A stretch of 64,000 bases of DNA from Polynucleobacter sp. MWH-UH35A (GCF_018687075.1 NZ_CP061285.1:1426001-1490000); one strand, 5' to 3'; numbered from the stretch's first letter, positions 44,441-53,676 are shown. Program-made: numbers and translations. The notes: generated by a model from the sequence alone, not told the origin.

Positions 44441-45340
44441 GTGAAGGCCTTTTATACCGACCATTTTGTCTTACCTCTGCCAGCAGGTCATCGCTTTCCC
44501 ATGGAAAAGTATTCTCGCTTGCGGGATTTGGTGGCTACCTTAGAAAAGGTTGGGCTTGTAGAAGCACCAGCAGCAACTGATACGCAAATTCTGTATGCCC
44601 ATGACCCAAGTTACCTTATTAGAGTAATTGAAGGAAAACTATCCCCACAAGAACAGAGGGAGATTGGCTTTCCATGGAGTGAGCAAATGGTGGAGCGCTC
44701 ACGTCGCTCTGCAGGCGCCACAGTAGCCGCTGCTAAAACTGCCTTACAAGAAGGAATTTCTGCTAACTTAGCTGGCGGCACCCATCATGCCTATCGAGAT
44801 GCTGGAAGTGGATTTTGCGTATTTAATGATTCGGCGATAGCGGCACGAACACTGCAAAAAGAAGTTAATCCATCTCTCAAAATTGCCATTATTGATCTGG
44901 ATGTACATCAAGGTAATGGCACTGCATCAATATTGCAAAACGATGATTCCATTTTTACCCTCTCTATTCATGGAGAAAATAATTTTCCATTTAAAAAAGA
45001 AGAGAGTGATCTTGATTTGGGTTTGGCGGATGGCTGCAATGATGAAACCTATTTGCACTCCCTAGAGAAATGCCTTGATCAACTTGATGCGAGGTTTAAG
45101 CCAGACTGCCTCATCTTTCTAGCTGGTGCTGATCCCCATGAAGGCGATCGACTGGGGAGATTAAAAATCAGCCAAGAGGGAATGCGCCTGCGTGATGAAA
45201 TGGTGTTTCAGTATGCTCTAGACCGACAGTTGCCTGTCGCCCTTTCAATGGCGGGCGGCTATGGCAAAGAAATTGGATCTACTGTAGAGATTCATTTTCA
45301 GACCATCAAAACCGCCCTGCAATTTCAGCAGCAGTATTAA
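44441..45340 (+). CDS. Histone deacetylase family protein
   Basis: A protein of about 299 residues of the arginase/HDAC fold. GGTHHAYRDAGSGFCVFND holds the two catalytic histidines, and IIDLDVHQGNGTA and LAGADPHEGDRLGR provide the zinc ligands (Asp, His, Asp). MAGGYGKE takes the place of the family GGY loop. Bacterial members deacetylate acetylpolyamines, acetoin-linked proteins or other amides. I prefer GTG 44441, preceded by AGAGAGG; an ATG at 44417 would overlap the upstream gene by 17 nt. Confidence 0.9.
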   Translation: MKAFYTDHFVLPLPAGHRFPMEKYSRLRDLVATLEKVGLVEAPAATDTQILYAHDPSYLIRVIEGKLSPQEQREIGFPWSEQMVERSRRSAGATVAAAKTALQEGISANLAGGTHHAYRDAGSGFCVFNDSAIAARTLQKEVNPSLKIAIIDLDVHQGNGTASILQNDDSIFTLSIHGENNFPFKKEESDLDLGLADGCNDETYLHSLEKCLDQLDARFKPDCLIFLAGADPHEGDRLGRLKISQEGMRLRDEMVFQYALDRQLPVALSMAGGYGKEIGSTVEIHFQTIKTALQFQQQY

Positions 45341-45353
45341 TCTTCTTAAAGCC

Positions 45354-45905
45354 TTACCCCTTCTTTTTAGGTGCATTTTTAGGTGTTGCGAGATTGCTCA
45401 CATTCTCGACACTCTTCTCAAAATTTGTAAAAGAGTCGGCCATTGCGGCACGAATCAATTCAAAATTTTGTAGTGCGCTATTGAAGGATGTCTTAAATAC
45501 CGATACATAAGCCTCGCTACCCAGCGGTGCATTATCAGTTGCATCATTCACAAAGTGAATGAGATCAGCCTTGGATTCCTGAATCATGGTCTCTGCAATT
45601 TCGGCTAACTCTTTATTACCACTTTTGAGTACTTGCAATAATTGATTGTGATAATGAGATATTTCTTTGGCAGCATCTTGCAAGACTTCTGCATGAACAT
45701 ACTCAAAGGCAGCTTTTGGGTCTTGAGTTTTCATCAGCTCCGATACCCGCTTCTGTATCATTTCGGCCAATTCTTGCGTAGCTTGTTGATTAATCTGCGC
45801 AATCGCCTGGGCACTTTCGATTGCTACTCGCCCAGCAGCTTTGGTGGCATCCACAGCTCTTTGTTGCCCCGCCATCGCATTCATATTAAATGGTTTTTTG
45901 CTCAT
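45354..45905 (-). CDS. Phasin family protein
   Basis: A 183-residue, highly helical protein with the phasin pattern: AGRVAIESAQAIAQINQQATQELAEMI, then a mid-region helix and ASDN-like NFEKSVENVSN near the C-terminus. The tail is Lys-rich (APKKKG). Phasins coat polyhydroxyalkanoate granules. It is a paralogue of the phasin at 55542 but lacks the TTGTTGC repeats upstream. AAAGG precedes the ATG. Confidence 0.88.
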   Translation of the reverse strand: MSKKPFNMNAMAGQQRAVDATKAAGRVAIESAQAIAQINQQATQELAEMIQKRVSELMKTQDPKAAFEYVHAEVLQDAAKEISHYHNQLLQVLKSGNKELAEIAETMIQESKADLIHFVNDATDNAPLGSEAYVSVFKTSFNSALQNFELIRAAMADSFTNFEKSVENVSNLATPKNAPKKKG

Positions 45906-46048
45906 ATCGACCTTTCAGATGGGTAAAGTCATACACCAATCTACTCCGGTTCAGGCGAGTTTCTATAGAGGAATACCAGTAGATCAATCCCGTCAAATGA
46001 AAAGCCCTGACTGTTTCCACCCAGGACTTAGAAGAAATGAGTTACGAA

Positions 46049-46687
46049 CTACTTCTTTTTAGGCAGGCTATTTAAAGTCGCCGCATCATTGAGTTGCTGA
46101 TCTACTAAATAGAGGGTTCCACCGTAATTAGCTTGAAGATCATATCCGGAGAGGCCTACTGTGTAAAAAGTGATTTCAGGATTGAAAGATCGAATTGTGC
46201 CGCCCGAGCCAGCGGAGAAATTCGCATCTACGTCAATCCCCCCTTGATTACCATCAATCGAAGTCAATAAAAATTGATCAATAGCGCCAGGCGTCTTAAA
46301 GATTACCACTTGATATTGATTTTGGTAGCCCGCCCCTAGACCTTCACCCGTCTTAAGCGCCTGCATAAAAATTGGATCTTTGCGTCGCTTATCAAACAAG
46401 ACACCTTCGCCACGGGCAACCACTATCAAAACAATATTCACGTTAGTGGTAGTAAAAACCGCATAGCCAGCAGCCTGATTAATCTCTTTTTGAACTTCTG
46501 GCTTTTGTTTAATCAAGGCATCCAGGCCAGTCTTAGACATCTTCAATGTGGCATCACGCTTTTGCATGATTTCTGCGGGAGTGAGCGGCTTGCCGTCTTG
46601 ACCAGTAGACTGGCATCCCGCCAAAAATGCTGAGGCAAGTATGGAAACTAATATGCACTTAGAAAGCGTATTGAATGGGTTGGTCAT
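46049..46687 (-). CDS. SYLF domain lipoprotein
   Basis: A lipoprotein of about 212 residues starting at ATG 46687 (a longer frame begins at 46702). The lipobox SAFLAGC puts the lipid on a Cys near residue 25. The body has GLDALIKQKPEVQKEINQAAGYAVF and later GLGAGYQNQYQVVIFKTPGAID, both typical of the SYLF (DUF500, Ysc84-like) lipid-binding domain. The role in bacteria is unclear. No strong ribosome site is visible for either ATG. Confidence 0.87.
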   Translation of the reverse strand: MTNPFNTLSKCILVSILASAFLAGCQSTGQDGKPLTPAEIMQKRDATLKMSKTGLDALIKQKPEVQKEINQAAGYAVFTTTNVNIVLIVVARGEGVLFDKRRKDPIFMQALKTGEGLGAGYQNQYQVVIFKTPGAIDQFLLTSIDGNQGGIDVDANFSAGSGGTIRSFNPEITFYTVGLSGYDLQANYGGTLYLVDQQLNDAATLNSLPKKK

Positions 46688-46722
46688 TGTAAAAATACTC
46701 AAAGAAATTATTGAAAAAGAAC

Positions 46723-46875
46723 TTATGCAACCTGAATAGTCATCGGCATCAAAAACTGGTTTAGGAACGATACATCGGCCTCAGCAGGCTTAGTCAATAT
46801 ATAAGACAAAATACAAGCAGCCAAAATAACAAGCGCGCCCGCTACCAGCGTCCAACTTTTGATATTTGACTTCAA
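46723..46875 (-). CDS. Small single-pass membrane protein, 50 aa, unknown
   Basis: A 50-residue frame begins with TTG at 46875 behind GAGGA (6 nt spacer). A basic N-terminus (KSNIKSW) is followed by one hydrophobic helix (about residues 9-27) and a short external tail, FLNQFLMPMTIQVA at the end. No family is recognised. It lies 35 nt before the SYLF gene on the same strand and may share its transcript. Confidence 0.55.
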   Translation of the reverse strand: MKSNIKSWTLVAGALVILAACILSYILTKPAEADVSFLNQFLMPMTIQVA

Positions 46876-46932
46876 TCTAAATCCTCGTATTTATTTTTGC
46901 TCTTTCTATTTTAAAGGCATACTAGACCCACT

Positions 46933-47610
46933 ATGAAAGCATCCTTCTGGACTCAATACTGGCACCAAATTGGCGCAACTCAAAGAATGTGCATTGTTGC
47001 GTTTGCTGGATTGGGATCTTATTTCTTGCTTCCAGCCAGCCAGAGTGAAGTTGTTCGCTTAGCTCTCTCATGGGTGCTTGCTGGGAGCCTCTACCTCATA
47101 CTGACATACATCATGATGTACTTCTCCACTGAGGAGAATATTCTTGATCTCTCAAAAAAAGAAGATGATGGCGCACCCATGATCCTGCTCATTATCGTGC
47201 TGGCTTCAGTAGCGAGCTTGGTGACCATTGTGATTATTTTTTCAAATATCAGAACACTTCCAGGCAATATAGCAATGCGCCATATTGGGCTGGTGTTAGC
47301 GACCTATGTAATTTCTTGGTTGTATGTACACACTGCATTTGCCCTGCACTATGCACATGTCTACTACCAAGAGCTTGAAAAATCGCAAGTTGCACCACTG
47401 CAGTTTGCATCTACACCAAGACCAACTTATGTAGACTTTCTGTACTTTTCTATTGTGGTCGGCATGACCTGCCAAACAGCGGACGTCAATATTGCGAGTT
47501 CTAGAATTCGGTTTTTGGTCATGATTCAAGGAATGACTGCTTTTGCATTTAACGCATCTTTACTTGCATTAGCCATCAATCTTATTTCAGACATAGTGGC
47601 TATGAATTAA
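46933..47610 (+). CDS. DUF1345 family membrane protein
   Basis: A 225-residue protein with about five helices. The family motifs DGAPMILLIIVLASVASLV and LYVHTAFALHYAHVYYQE, then PTYVDFLYFSIVVGMTCQTADVNI, are all present. DUF1345 members are uncharacterised inner-membrane proteins. It is divergent from the small membrane protein gene. Confidence 0.9.
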   Translation: MKASFWTQYWHQIGATQRMCIVAFAGLGSYFLLPASQSEVVRLALSWVLAGSLYLILTYIMMYFSTEENILDLSKKEDDGAPMILLIIVLASVASLVTIVIIFSNIRTLPGNIAMRHIGLVLATYVISWLYVHTAFALHYAHVYYQELEKSQVAPLQFASTPRPTYVDFLYFSIVVGMTCQTADVNIASSRIRFLVMIQGMTAFAFNASLLALAINLISDIVAMN

Positions 47611-47627
47611 CCCAGTCACAAAGCAAA

Positions 47628-47647
47628 AGCCAACCCAAGGGTTGGCT
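47628..47647. terminator. Weak hairpin after DUF1345 gene
   Basis: AGCCAACCC and GGGTTGGCT form a tight inverted repeat between convergent genes. There is an A-run before it (a U-tract for the minus strand only in part) and no T-run after, so its strength is uncertain. Confidence 0.5.
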
Positions 47648-47691
47648 TCGCTACCTAGAAACTAATGCGAGGTGTTTTGTTTAGGTATTGG

Positions 47692-48564
47692 TTACTTCAA
47701 AATAACCAAGGTTGCTGTAGCACGAGCACCCCAGCCTGATGGACCACCCGGTGTGTTACTGACGTAATAAATTGGGCCTGCACCGATAGACAGTGGCACG
47801 CCATCAATTACCATCAACTTGGAAACACCCGCATACAGAGGATTTGAAGTGCGACGCGTATCGTAGTTATAAGTCGCCTCCATATTGGCTGAATAAGTCC
47901 AAGCATCATGTGTTGTATATGCCAAAAATGGCTCTCCGAACAGATTATTTTGGGTGCCAAATGCTGGATTACCACCCACATTCCAAGATTGGTAGCCTAA
48001 AAGACCATAAGTCCAGGGACCATGGCGATTGAGGACCACTGCAGTTACACCTGCGCCAGTTTGCTGGGAACCAAACTTGCCGCTATTGCCCGATGGAGAC
48101 TGAGCATAGGGGCCAATACCCCAAATCCATGAAGAATTCGTATTGGGAGCATAGAAAGATTCGAGCGTGACACTAGCAATCCCATAACCCGAGTAGGAAC
48201 GACCTGGAGCATATTCAATACTGGTCTCTCTTACCCCTGCAACAATCGGACGCACAATAAAAGTATCGCCGCCGCCTAAATTAAATGGCATCACCGGCTG
48301 AAATAACAGTGTTTGCTCTGAGCCACCTTGATTAAGCCCCACACCACGACTAAATTCGTACTGCAGTGGCACGGAAATCATATTCGCAATTGGATTTGCT
48401 AACTTCTTGGCAATGTCTTCTTTATCAACTTCTTTTTTAACTGGGGTTAAAGCACCTGATTGCTCAGCAGCAACAGTCCCAGCCCGTGCCGGAATATCTT
48501 GAGCGTATGCAACACCAGATATTGCAGTTACCGACAAAGCGGTGATTAAAAGTCTTGTAAACAT
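47692..48564 (-). CDS. Outer-membrane beta-barrel-like protein, unknown
   Basis: A 290-residue exported protein with a signal peptide of about 21 residues (ending VAYA). After a charged linker the rest alternates in strands rich in Gly, Tyr and Trp, with a terminal strand ATATLVILK. NMISVPLQYEFSRGVG and TLLFQPVMPFNLG resemble the MetA/phenol-degradation-like barrel group. Substrate is unknown. First from the left of three adjacent barrel genes on the minus strand; it is separately spaced by 24 nt from the next. Confidence 0.8.
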   Translation of the reverse strand: MFTRLLITALSVTAISGVAYAQDIPARAGTVAAEQSGALTPVKKEVDKEDIAKKLANPIANMISVPLQYEFSRGVGLNQGGSEQTLLFQPVMPFNLGGGDTFIVRPIVAGVRETSIEYAPGRSYSGYGIASVTLESFYAPNTNSSWIWGIGPYAQSPSGNSGKFGSQQTGAGVTAVVLNRHGPWTYGLLGYQSWNVGGNPAFGTQNNLFGEPFLAYTTHDAWTYSANMEATYNYDTRRTSNPLYAGVSKLMVIDGVPLSIGAGPIYYVSNTPGGPSGWGARATATLVILK

Positions 48565-48588
48565 GTGGGTATCTTTAATAAGTAAAAA

Positions 48589-49383
48589 TTAGAATTTAAA
48601 TGTCACTGAGAGCTGTGGGCCCTGCATAGTAGTTTTTTGCAGAACGGCGCCAGACTTCATATCGTAGTAGAGCGCACGATAGGTCAATGAAGCATCAATC
48701 AAGCTATTAAAGGTTTTGCCAACACCAGCCGCTACCTGCCATGTCAGATTTGTAGTGCCCCCACCGCTGCCAATATCAGCGTAGGCAGGAATATACCAAC
48801 TAGAGTCAGCAATACGATAGCGCCCTTTGGCACCAATGATCGGATCGACTGTAGAAGTTTTACTGGAAATCGTTTTTGAGATGTTCGTACCATCTAAGTT
48901 GCCATTTAATGTGGCAGTAATATCAATTGCTCGAACACCCAACAATCCATCAACATAAGCATCCTTGCTGTTTACAAAAGTATATGTTGCGGCACCAGTG
49001 AGCACGGTTTGTTGCAAAGTAACTTTATCGGCAATATGAGCAGCGCCACCATAAACAGGAACTGATCCAGAGTTTTGCAAGGTTGCCGAAACTAGGTCGC
49101 CCATAATGCCCCAGCTTCCATAGTGCGCTTCAGCAGCAATCATGCCGCCAGACTTTAAATCGCTCAGCACGTTACTGGAATTCATGTCCGCAGACTTTGC
49201 GAGACTATTGTTAAAGTTTAATGTGCCTTTAATGCCTGGAGCCCACACATAAGGAGTCACTTCAAAGCGCCACCCATCAGAAACTTTTGGGAGCGGCGAG
49301 AGACTCTCATCAGCATGAGCCAAACTCATATTTATTAAAGCTGTCGATGCCGTGAAAATTGCTGCCAAAATTTTCTTATTCAT
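48589..49383 (-). CDS. Outer-membrane beta-barrel-like protein, unknown
   Basis: A 264-residue exported protein with a signal peptide of about 24 residues (ending AHA). The body has WRFEVTPYVWAPGIKGTLNF, a common opening of eight-stranded barrels, and ends with the Phe-terminated strand GPQLSVTFKF needed for BAM insertion. It is likely co-transcribed with the following gene at 47692, 24 nt away. Function is unknown. Confidence 0.82.
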   Translation of the reverse strand: MNKKILAAIFTASTALINMSLAHADESLSPLPKVSDGWRFEVTPYVWAPGIKGTLNFNNSLAKSADMNSSNVLSDLKSGGMIAAEAHYGSWGIMGDLVSATLQNSGSVPVYGGAAHIADKVTLQQTVLTGAATYTFVNSKDAYVDGLLGVRAIDITATLNGNLDGTNISKTISSKTSTVDPIIGAKGRYRIADSSWYIPAYADIGSGGGTTNLTWQVAAGVGKTFNSLIDASLTYRALYYDMKSGAVLQKTTMQGPQLSVTFKF

Positions 49384-49477
49384 AATGATTTTATAAGCTA
49401 GGGTTAAGAGGTAAATAATTGATGCTAATTTTGAGTGCCATTATAGACTGCAAGGTCAATTGGGCTGGGCTTAAACG

Positions 49478-50281
49478 CTAAAAGTTATATGAGATTTTTG
49501 CGTAAGTAGACCATTCGTATTGGGGATAGGTTTGGATGACCTGTTTGCTGGCGCCCACAGCAAAAACCCACTGTTTTGCAAAGCGATGGGTCACCATGGC
49601 ATCAATTGGCACAAACCAGCCCCCTCCGGCTGAGTTATAGACTGCCCCGTTTTCATCCCAAAAACGCAACATCGTGTTTGGAGATAGCTGAAAGCCAATA
49701 GTAGGAAAAAGCTGCAACGTACGCATTAATGGAGGCTGATTTGGGTTGGCTGTAAAACTATTGTTTTTTCCATCGAAACCATACATATAACGCACCAGCG
49801 GAGAAAAATCCGTTACATGAAGCAAGCTAGTTACCTCTGGAACAAAAGACCACCCTAGTTGAGGGCCCACTGCCCACTGCCCATTATTGCCAAATGGGAA
49901 TATCACACGACCACCAACCAATGCTCCTAGGGGTTTTAGGAAAGTACGGTCCTGCCCCCAGATAGTGATCAAGGTATTGCCTGCACTGTACTGCCCAGCA
50001 TTATTGGCAGATGAAATCGAGTTGTAGTTTGATGCGTAAGCAGTATCAAATCGAATACGCCCACGCCAATCACCCGCTTCTAAAGGGTTGTAAAACCGCA
50101 TCCTAAGAATATTTTGATAGTTATCGCTGCCATCGTAGTTGTGATAACCCCAAAATTCCAGAACCCTACTATCAGTCAGCTGCTGTGAATCATTGTCGAA
50201 TTTTGAAATCGGAACCAATAAGTCTTCAGCCCAGCTTACTGAAACAAAAAGACTTAAGAGGAGCGATAAAAGTATTTTCAT
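49478..50281 (-). CDS. Outer-membrane barrel-like protein, unknown
   Basis: A protein of about 267 residues from ATG 50281 (or 272 from 50296). The shorter start gives a clean signal peptide of 18 residues (ending SWA). The mature part alternates short strands, with FWGYHNYDGSDNYQNILRMRFYNPL, and ends in Phe (YAKISYNF), as outer-membrane barrels do. WRGRIRFDTAYASNYNS and a GPQLGWSFVPEV strand follow the same design. The family is not recognised with certainty. Confidence 0.78.
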   Translation of the reverse strand: MKILLSLLLSLFVSVSWAEDLLVPISKFDNDSQQLTDSRVLEFWGYHNYDGSDNYQNILRMRFYNPLEAGDWRGRIRFDTAYASNYNSISSANNAGQYSAGNTLITIWGQDRTFLKPLGALVGGRVIFPFGNNGQWAVGPQLGWSFVPEVTSLLHVTDFSPLVRYMYGFDGKNNSFTANPNQPPLMRTLQLFPTIGFQLSPNTMLRFWDENGAVYNSAGGGWFVPIDAMVTHRFAKQWVFAVGASKQVIQTYPQYEWSTYAKISYNF

Positions 50282-50552
50282 GAAAGGCAATGCCACCCGA
50301 AAGTTGCATTTATGACGTTATTTTCTAAATAGAAGCACTATAGCTGAAGGACGCCCTAAGCCATTCATGCGCGCCCAGAAGCCTATTAATGGCTCAACAA
50401 CCCCAAGAGGTAAGGCGCAAAAGAATGTTTATCTATAAAATCGATCATAAATATCAAATTTATTCATTAGACAAATAAATAAGTGAGGTTCAAAATTCGT
50501 ACAGTTGCAAAAGTTACTAACGCAATTCATTAACCAACACTAGGAGCACAGT

Positions 50553-51116
50553 ATGTCCATTATCAATACCGCAGTACAACCATTCAAAACTGAAGCATTC
50601 CATAACGGCAAGTTCGTCACCGTTACTGATGAAACTCTCAAAGGTCACTGGTCAGTACTGATTTTCATGCCAGCAGCTTTCACTTTTAACTGCCCAACAG
50701 AAATCGAAGATGCGGCTGAGAACTATGCTGAATTTCAAAAGCTAGGTGCAGAAGTGTATATCGTGACAACCGATACTCATTTCTCACACAAAGTTTGGCA
50801 TGAGACATCACCTGCCGTTGGAAAAGCAAAGTTCCCACTCGTTGGCGATCCAACACATACATTGACAAATGCTTTTGGTGTTCACATCCCTGAAGCTGGC
50901 TTGGCTTTACGTGGCACATTCATCATTAATCCAGAGGGCGTGATCAAGACTGCAGAGATTCACTCAAACGAAATCGCTCGTGATGTGTCTGAAACATTGC
51001 GCAAGCTAAAAGCTGCACAGTACACGGCCGCGCACCCAGGCGAAGTTTGCCCAGCGAAGTGGAAAGAAGGCGCAGCTACATTGACACCATCTCTAGACCT
51101 CGTAGGCAAGATCTAA
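50553..51116 (+). CDS. ahpC: Alkyl hydroperoxide reductase subunit C (2-Cys peroxiredoxin)
   Basis: A 187-residue peroxiredoxin. Peroxidatic Cys47 stands in FTFNCPTEIED and resolving Cys166 in GEVCPAKW, at the E. coli AhpC positions. It reduces hydrogen peroxide and organic peroxides, and is recycled by AhpF encoded next. AGGAG precedes the ATG. The 257-nt upstream region carries the promoter; I see no Fnr box, and an OxyR site cannot be called by eye. Confidence 0.97.
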   Translation: MSIINTAVQPFKTEAFHNGKFVTVTDETLKGHWSVLIFMPAAFTFNCPTEIEDAAENYAEFQKLGAEVYIVTTDTHFSHKVWHETSPAVGKAKFPLVGDPTHTLTNAFGVHIPEAGLALRGTFIINPEGVIKTAEIHSNEIARDVSETLRKLKAAQYTAAHPGEVCPAKWKEGAATLTPSLDLVGKI

Positions 51117-51131
51117 GTTAAAGCCTTAAAC

Positions 51132-51157
51132 AATAGACTCTCTTAAGAGAGTCTATT
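51132..51157. repeat. 26-bp perfect palindrome between ahpC and ahpF
   Basis: The arms AATAGACTCTCTT and AAGAGAGTCTATT meet with no unpaired centre. The left-arm core CAATAGACTC reappears at about 51179, just before ahpF. There is no T-run, so a terminator is doubtful; a stem that sets the ahpC to ahpF ratio or protects ahpC mRNA is more likely. Confidence 0.75.
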
Positions 51158-51212
51158 GGAGAGGACAAGAGCCTGCCCAATAGACTCACCTAAAAATACC
51201 AAGGAATTCATC

Positions 51213-52790
51213 ATGCTCGATACCAATATCAAATCTCAGCTAAAGGTGTATTTTGAAAAGATTGTTAGCCCAATCGTTCTCGTAGCTAGCGTGGATGACA
51301 GCGATAGCTCAAAGCAAATGCTAGAGCTCTTAAACGAAGTGGCTGAGCAATCTGACAAGATCATTGTCAAAACAGATGGTGCTGCCGAACACAAGCCTAG
51401 TTTTACCGTTAGCACGTTAGATCACGAAGCACGCATTACTTTTGCAGGCTTGCCTATGGGTCATGAGATGACCTCATTCATCTTGGCAATCCTGCAAGCG
51501 AGTGGCTACCCAGCAAAAGTTGAGCAAGAAATCATTGAGCGCATCACCAAACTTGATGCAAAACTCAACTTCCAGACATTCATTTCCTTGTCATGCCACA
51601 ACTGCCCTGACGTTGTGCAGGCCTTGAACTTGATGGCAGCCCTCAATCCAAACGTCACTCATGAAATGGTTGACGGCGCCCTTTACCAAGGCTTGGTAGA
51701 TCAATACCAAATCATGGCCGTACCAACCGTGATTTTGAATGGCGAAGTATTTGGTCAAGGCCGCATGAGTGTTGAAGAGATTGTTGCCAAGCTCGATACT
51801 GCCAGCCCCAAGGAGGCGGCTGCAAAGCTCTCCGCTAAAGATCCATTTGATGTGTTAGTGATTGGTGGTGGCCCTGCTGGTTCTGCTGCTGCAATTTATG
51901 CCGCACGGAAAGGTATTCGCACCGGTATCGTTGCTGAACGCTTTGGTGGTCAAGTAATGGATACCATGGGTATCGAAAACTTCATCTCTGTAAAAGAGAC
52001 CGAAGGTCCAAAACTAGTTCAAGCACTTGAGCAGCATGTGAAGAGTTATGAAGTTGACATCATGAACTTGCAGCGCGCTAATGCATTGCGTAAAACCGCA
52101 AATGGACTTGAAGTGGAATTGGCTAATGGTGCAGTTTTGAGCAGTAAATCAGTCATCATCAGTACTGGAGCACGTTGGAGAGAAATGAATGTTCCTGGCG
52201 AACAGGAATACCGCGGCAAAGGGGTCGCCTACTGCCCCCACTGCGATGGTCCCTTATTTAAAGGCAAGCGTGTAGCTGTAATCGGCGGCGGGAACTCTGG
52301 CGTTGAGGCAGCAATTGATTTAGCAGGCATTGTTAGCCATGTCACCTTGATTGAGTTTGATAGCAAACTGCGTGCCGATGCCGTCCTACAGAAGAAAATG
52401 GCAAGCCTGCCAAATGTCACCGTCATCATGAGTGCGCTTACCAAAGAAGTATTGGGCGAAGGCGGCAAAGTAAATGGCTTGCGCTATCTTGATCGCATCA
52501 ATAATACCGAGCATATGATCGCGCTTGAAGGCATCTTTGTACAAATTGGATTATTGCCCAACACCGATTGGCTCAAAGGCACTATTGACCTCTCTAAACA
52601 TGGTGAAGTGATCGTTGATGCCAAAGGTGAAACCTCATTACCAGGCGTATTTGCCGCCGGTGATTGCACGACAGTTCCATACAAACAAATCATTATTGCA
52701 ATGGGCGAAGGCGCAAAAGCATCTCTCGGTGCATTTGATTACTTGATTCGCTCATCTGTTGCCGAGCCAGAAGAAGCGGTTGCCGCTTAA
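51213..52790 (+). CDS. ahpF: Alkyl hydroperoxide reductase subunit F
   Basis: A 525-residue flavoprotein. The N-terminal tandem thioredoxin-like part has SCHNCPDV near residue 128. The FAD site is [19 protein letters not shown] near residue 214, the catalytic pair CPHCDGP near residue 342, the NAD site [17 protein letters not shown] near residue 355, and the C-terminal FAD segment [13 protein letters not shown] near residue 480. It reduces AhpC with NADH. I start at ATG 51213, with AAGGA upstream; the longer frame adds unrelated sequence. Confidence 0.97.
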   Translation: MLDTNIKSQLKVYFEKIVSPIVLVASVDDSDSSKQMLELLNEVAEQSDKIIVKTDGAAEHKPSFTVSTLDHEARITFAGLPMGHEMTSFILAILQASGYPAKVEQEIIERITKLDAKLNFQTFISLSCHNCPDVVQALNLMAALNPNVTHEMVDGALYQGLVDQYQIMAVPTVILNGEVFGQGRMSVEEIVAKLDTASPKEAAAKLSAKDPFDVLVIGGGPAGSAAAIYAARKGIRTGIVAERFGGQVMDTMGIENFISVKETEGPKLVQALEQHVKSYEVDIMNLQRANALRKTANGLEVELANGAVLSSKSVIISTGARWREMNVPGEQEYRGKGVAYCPHCDGPLFKGKRVAVIGGGNSGVEAAIDLAGIVSHVTLIEFDSKLRADAVLQKKMASLPNVTVIMSALTKEVLGEGGKVNGLRYLDRINNTEHMIALEGIFVQIGLLPNTDWLKGTIDLSKHGEVIVDAKGETSLPGVFAAGDCTTVPYKQIIIAMGEGAKASLGAFDYLIRSSVAEPEEAVAA

Positions 52791-52816
52791 GAGTTTCAAG
52801 AGCGTCTGTATTAAAT

Positions 52817-52840
52817 CAAAGGGGTCTTAGGACCCCTTTG
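52817..52840 (+). terminator. Terminator of the ahpCF operon
   Basis: A ten-base stem, CAAAGGGGTC with GACCCCTTTG, around a TTAG loop and followed by TTATC. Confidence 0.85.
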
Positions 52841-52932
52841 TTATCAATAAATGAATTACCTGTTATTCAGGCTATCAAGATATAAATTACACTGAATCAT
52901 CTTTTCGCACTATAAAATTCAAAGGAGTATGA

Positions 52933-53568
52933 ATGAGCTTGATCGACAAATTACAGTGGCGTTATGCAACCAAGAAAATGGATCCTACAAAATCCGTACC
53001 TCTAGCAAAGGTAGAGCAAATTCTGGAAGCTATTCGTTTGACTGCTAGCTCTAGTGGTTTACAGCCCTATGAGGTCCTTGTGATTACCAATAAAGCGATT
53101 CGCGAAAAAATCAAAGCAATCTCATGGGATCAAACCCAAGTTGTGGATTCTTCTCACCTGCTCGTTTTTGCTGCTTGGGATACTTATACGGCCGACCGGA
53201 TTAATCATTCATTTGATATGACGGAGAAGTTACGCAACTTCAAGAGCGAGGCTGGTGACATCTATCGCCAAAAGCTTCTCGCCGGATACACCACAAGAGA
53301 TGCTGAAACCAACTTCAATCATGCTGCAAAGCAAGCATATATTGGCCTTGGTACCGCCCTTATCGCCGCCGCTTACGAACAAGTGGACTCAACACCAATG
53401 GAAGGTTTTGATGCTGCTGCTCTAGATGAAATCCTCGACCTCAAGTCAAAAGGATTACGTAGCGTTGTGATGCTACCCCTCGGTTACAGAAAGACAGATG
53501 AGGACTGGTTAGTAAACCTGAAAAAAGTAAGAAGGCCCAAGGAAAACTTTATTACTTGGATAGAGTAG
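52933..53568 (+). CDS. NAD(P)H-dependent nitroreductase (NfsB-like)
   Basis: A 211-residue FMN enzyme. The opening LQWRYATKKMDPTKSVPLAKVEQILEA and LTASSSGLQPYEVLVIT are typical of the NfsB/Oye-like nitroreductase branch, with AAKQAYIGLGTALIAAAYEQVDSTPMEGF in the second half. It may reduce nitroaromatics or quinones. AAAGGAG lies upstream of the ATG and a terminator follows, so it is a single-gene unit. Confidence 0.92.
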   Translation: MSLIDKLQWRYATKKMDPTKSVPLAKVEQILEAIRLTASSSGLQPYEVLVITNKAIREKIKAISWDQTQVVDSSHLLVFAAWDTYTADRINHSFDMTEKLRNFKSEAGDIYRQKLLAGYTTRDAETNFNHAAKQAYIGLGTALIAAAYEQVDSTPMEGFDAAALDEILDLKSKGLRSVVMLPLGYRKTDEDWLVNLKKVRRPKENFITWIE

Positions 53569-53586
53569 ATACAAAAGTGCCATGAT

Positions 53587-53612
53587 AAAAGCCAGCCAGC
53601 GTGCTGGCTTTT
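53587..53612 (+). terminator. Terminator after nitroreductase
   Basis: AAAAGCCAG and CTGGCTTTT arms with an eight-base loop and a T-run. Confidence 0.85.
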
Positions 53613-53662
53613 TAACTTACAACCCATGAATACCTCAAATTTCCCATTAACCTCTGTGGGGA

Positions 53663-53676
53663 TTGATCTATATCAA
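53663..53676 (+). promoter_or_regulatory. Perfect Fnr box before the amidohydrolase gene
   Basis: TTGATCTATATCAA is identical in all 14 bases to the ccoN site, including the four free central bases. A TTAAAT -10-like element at 53698-53703 would place the box at about -40.5, close to class II spacing. The next gene start is 75 bp away. Confidence 0.75.
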
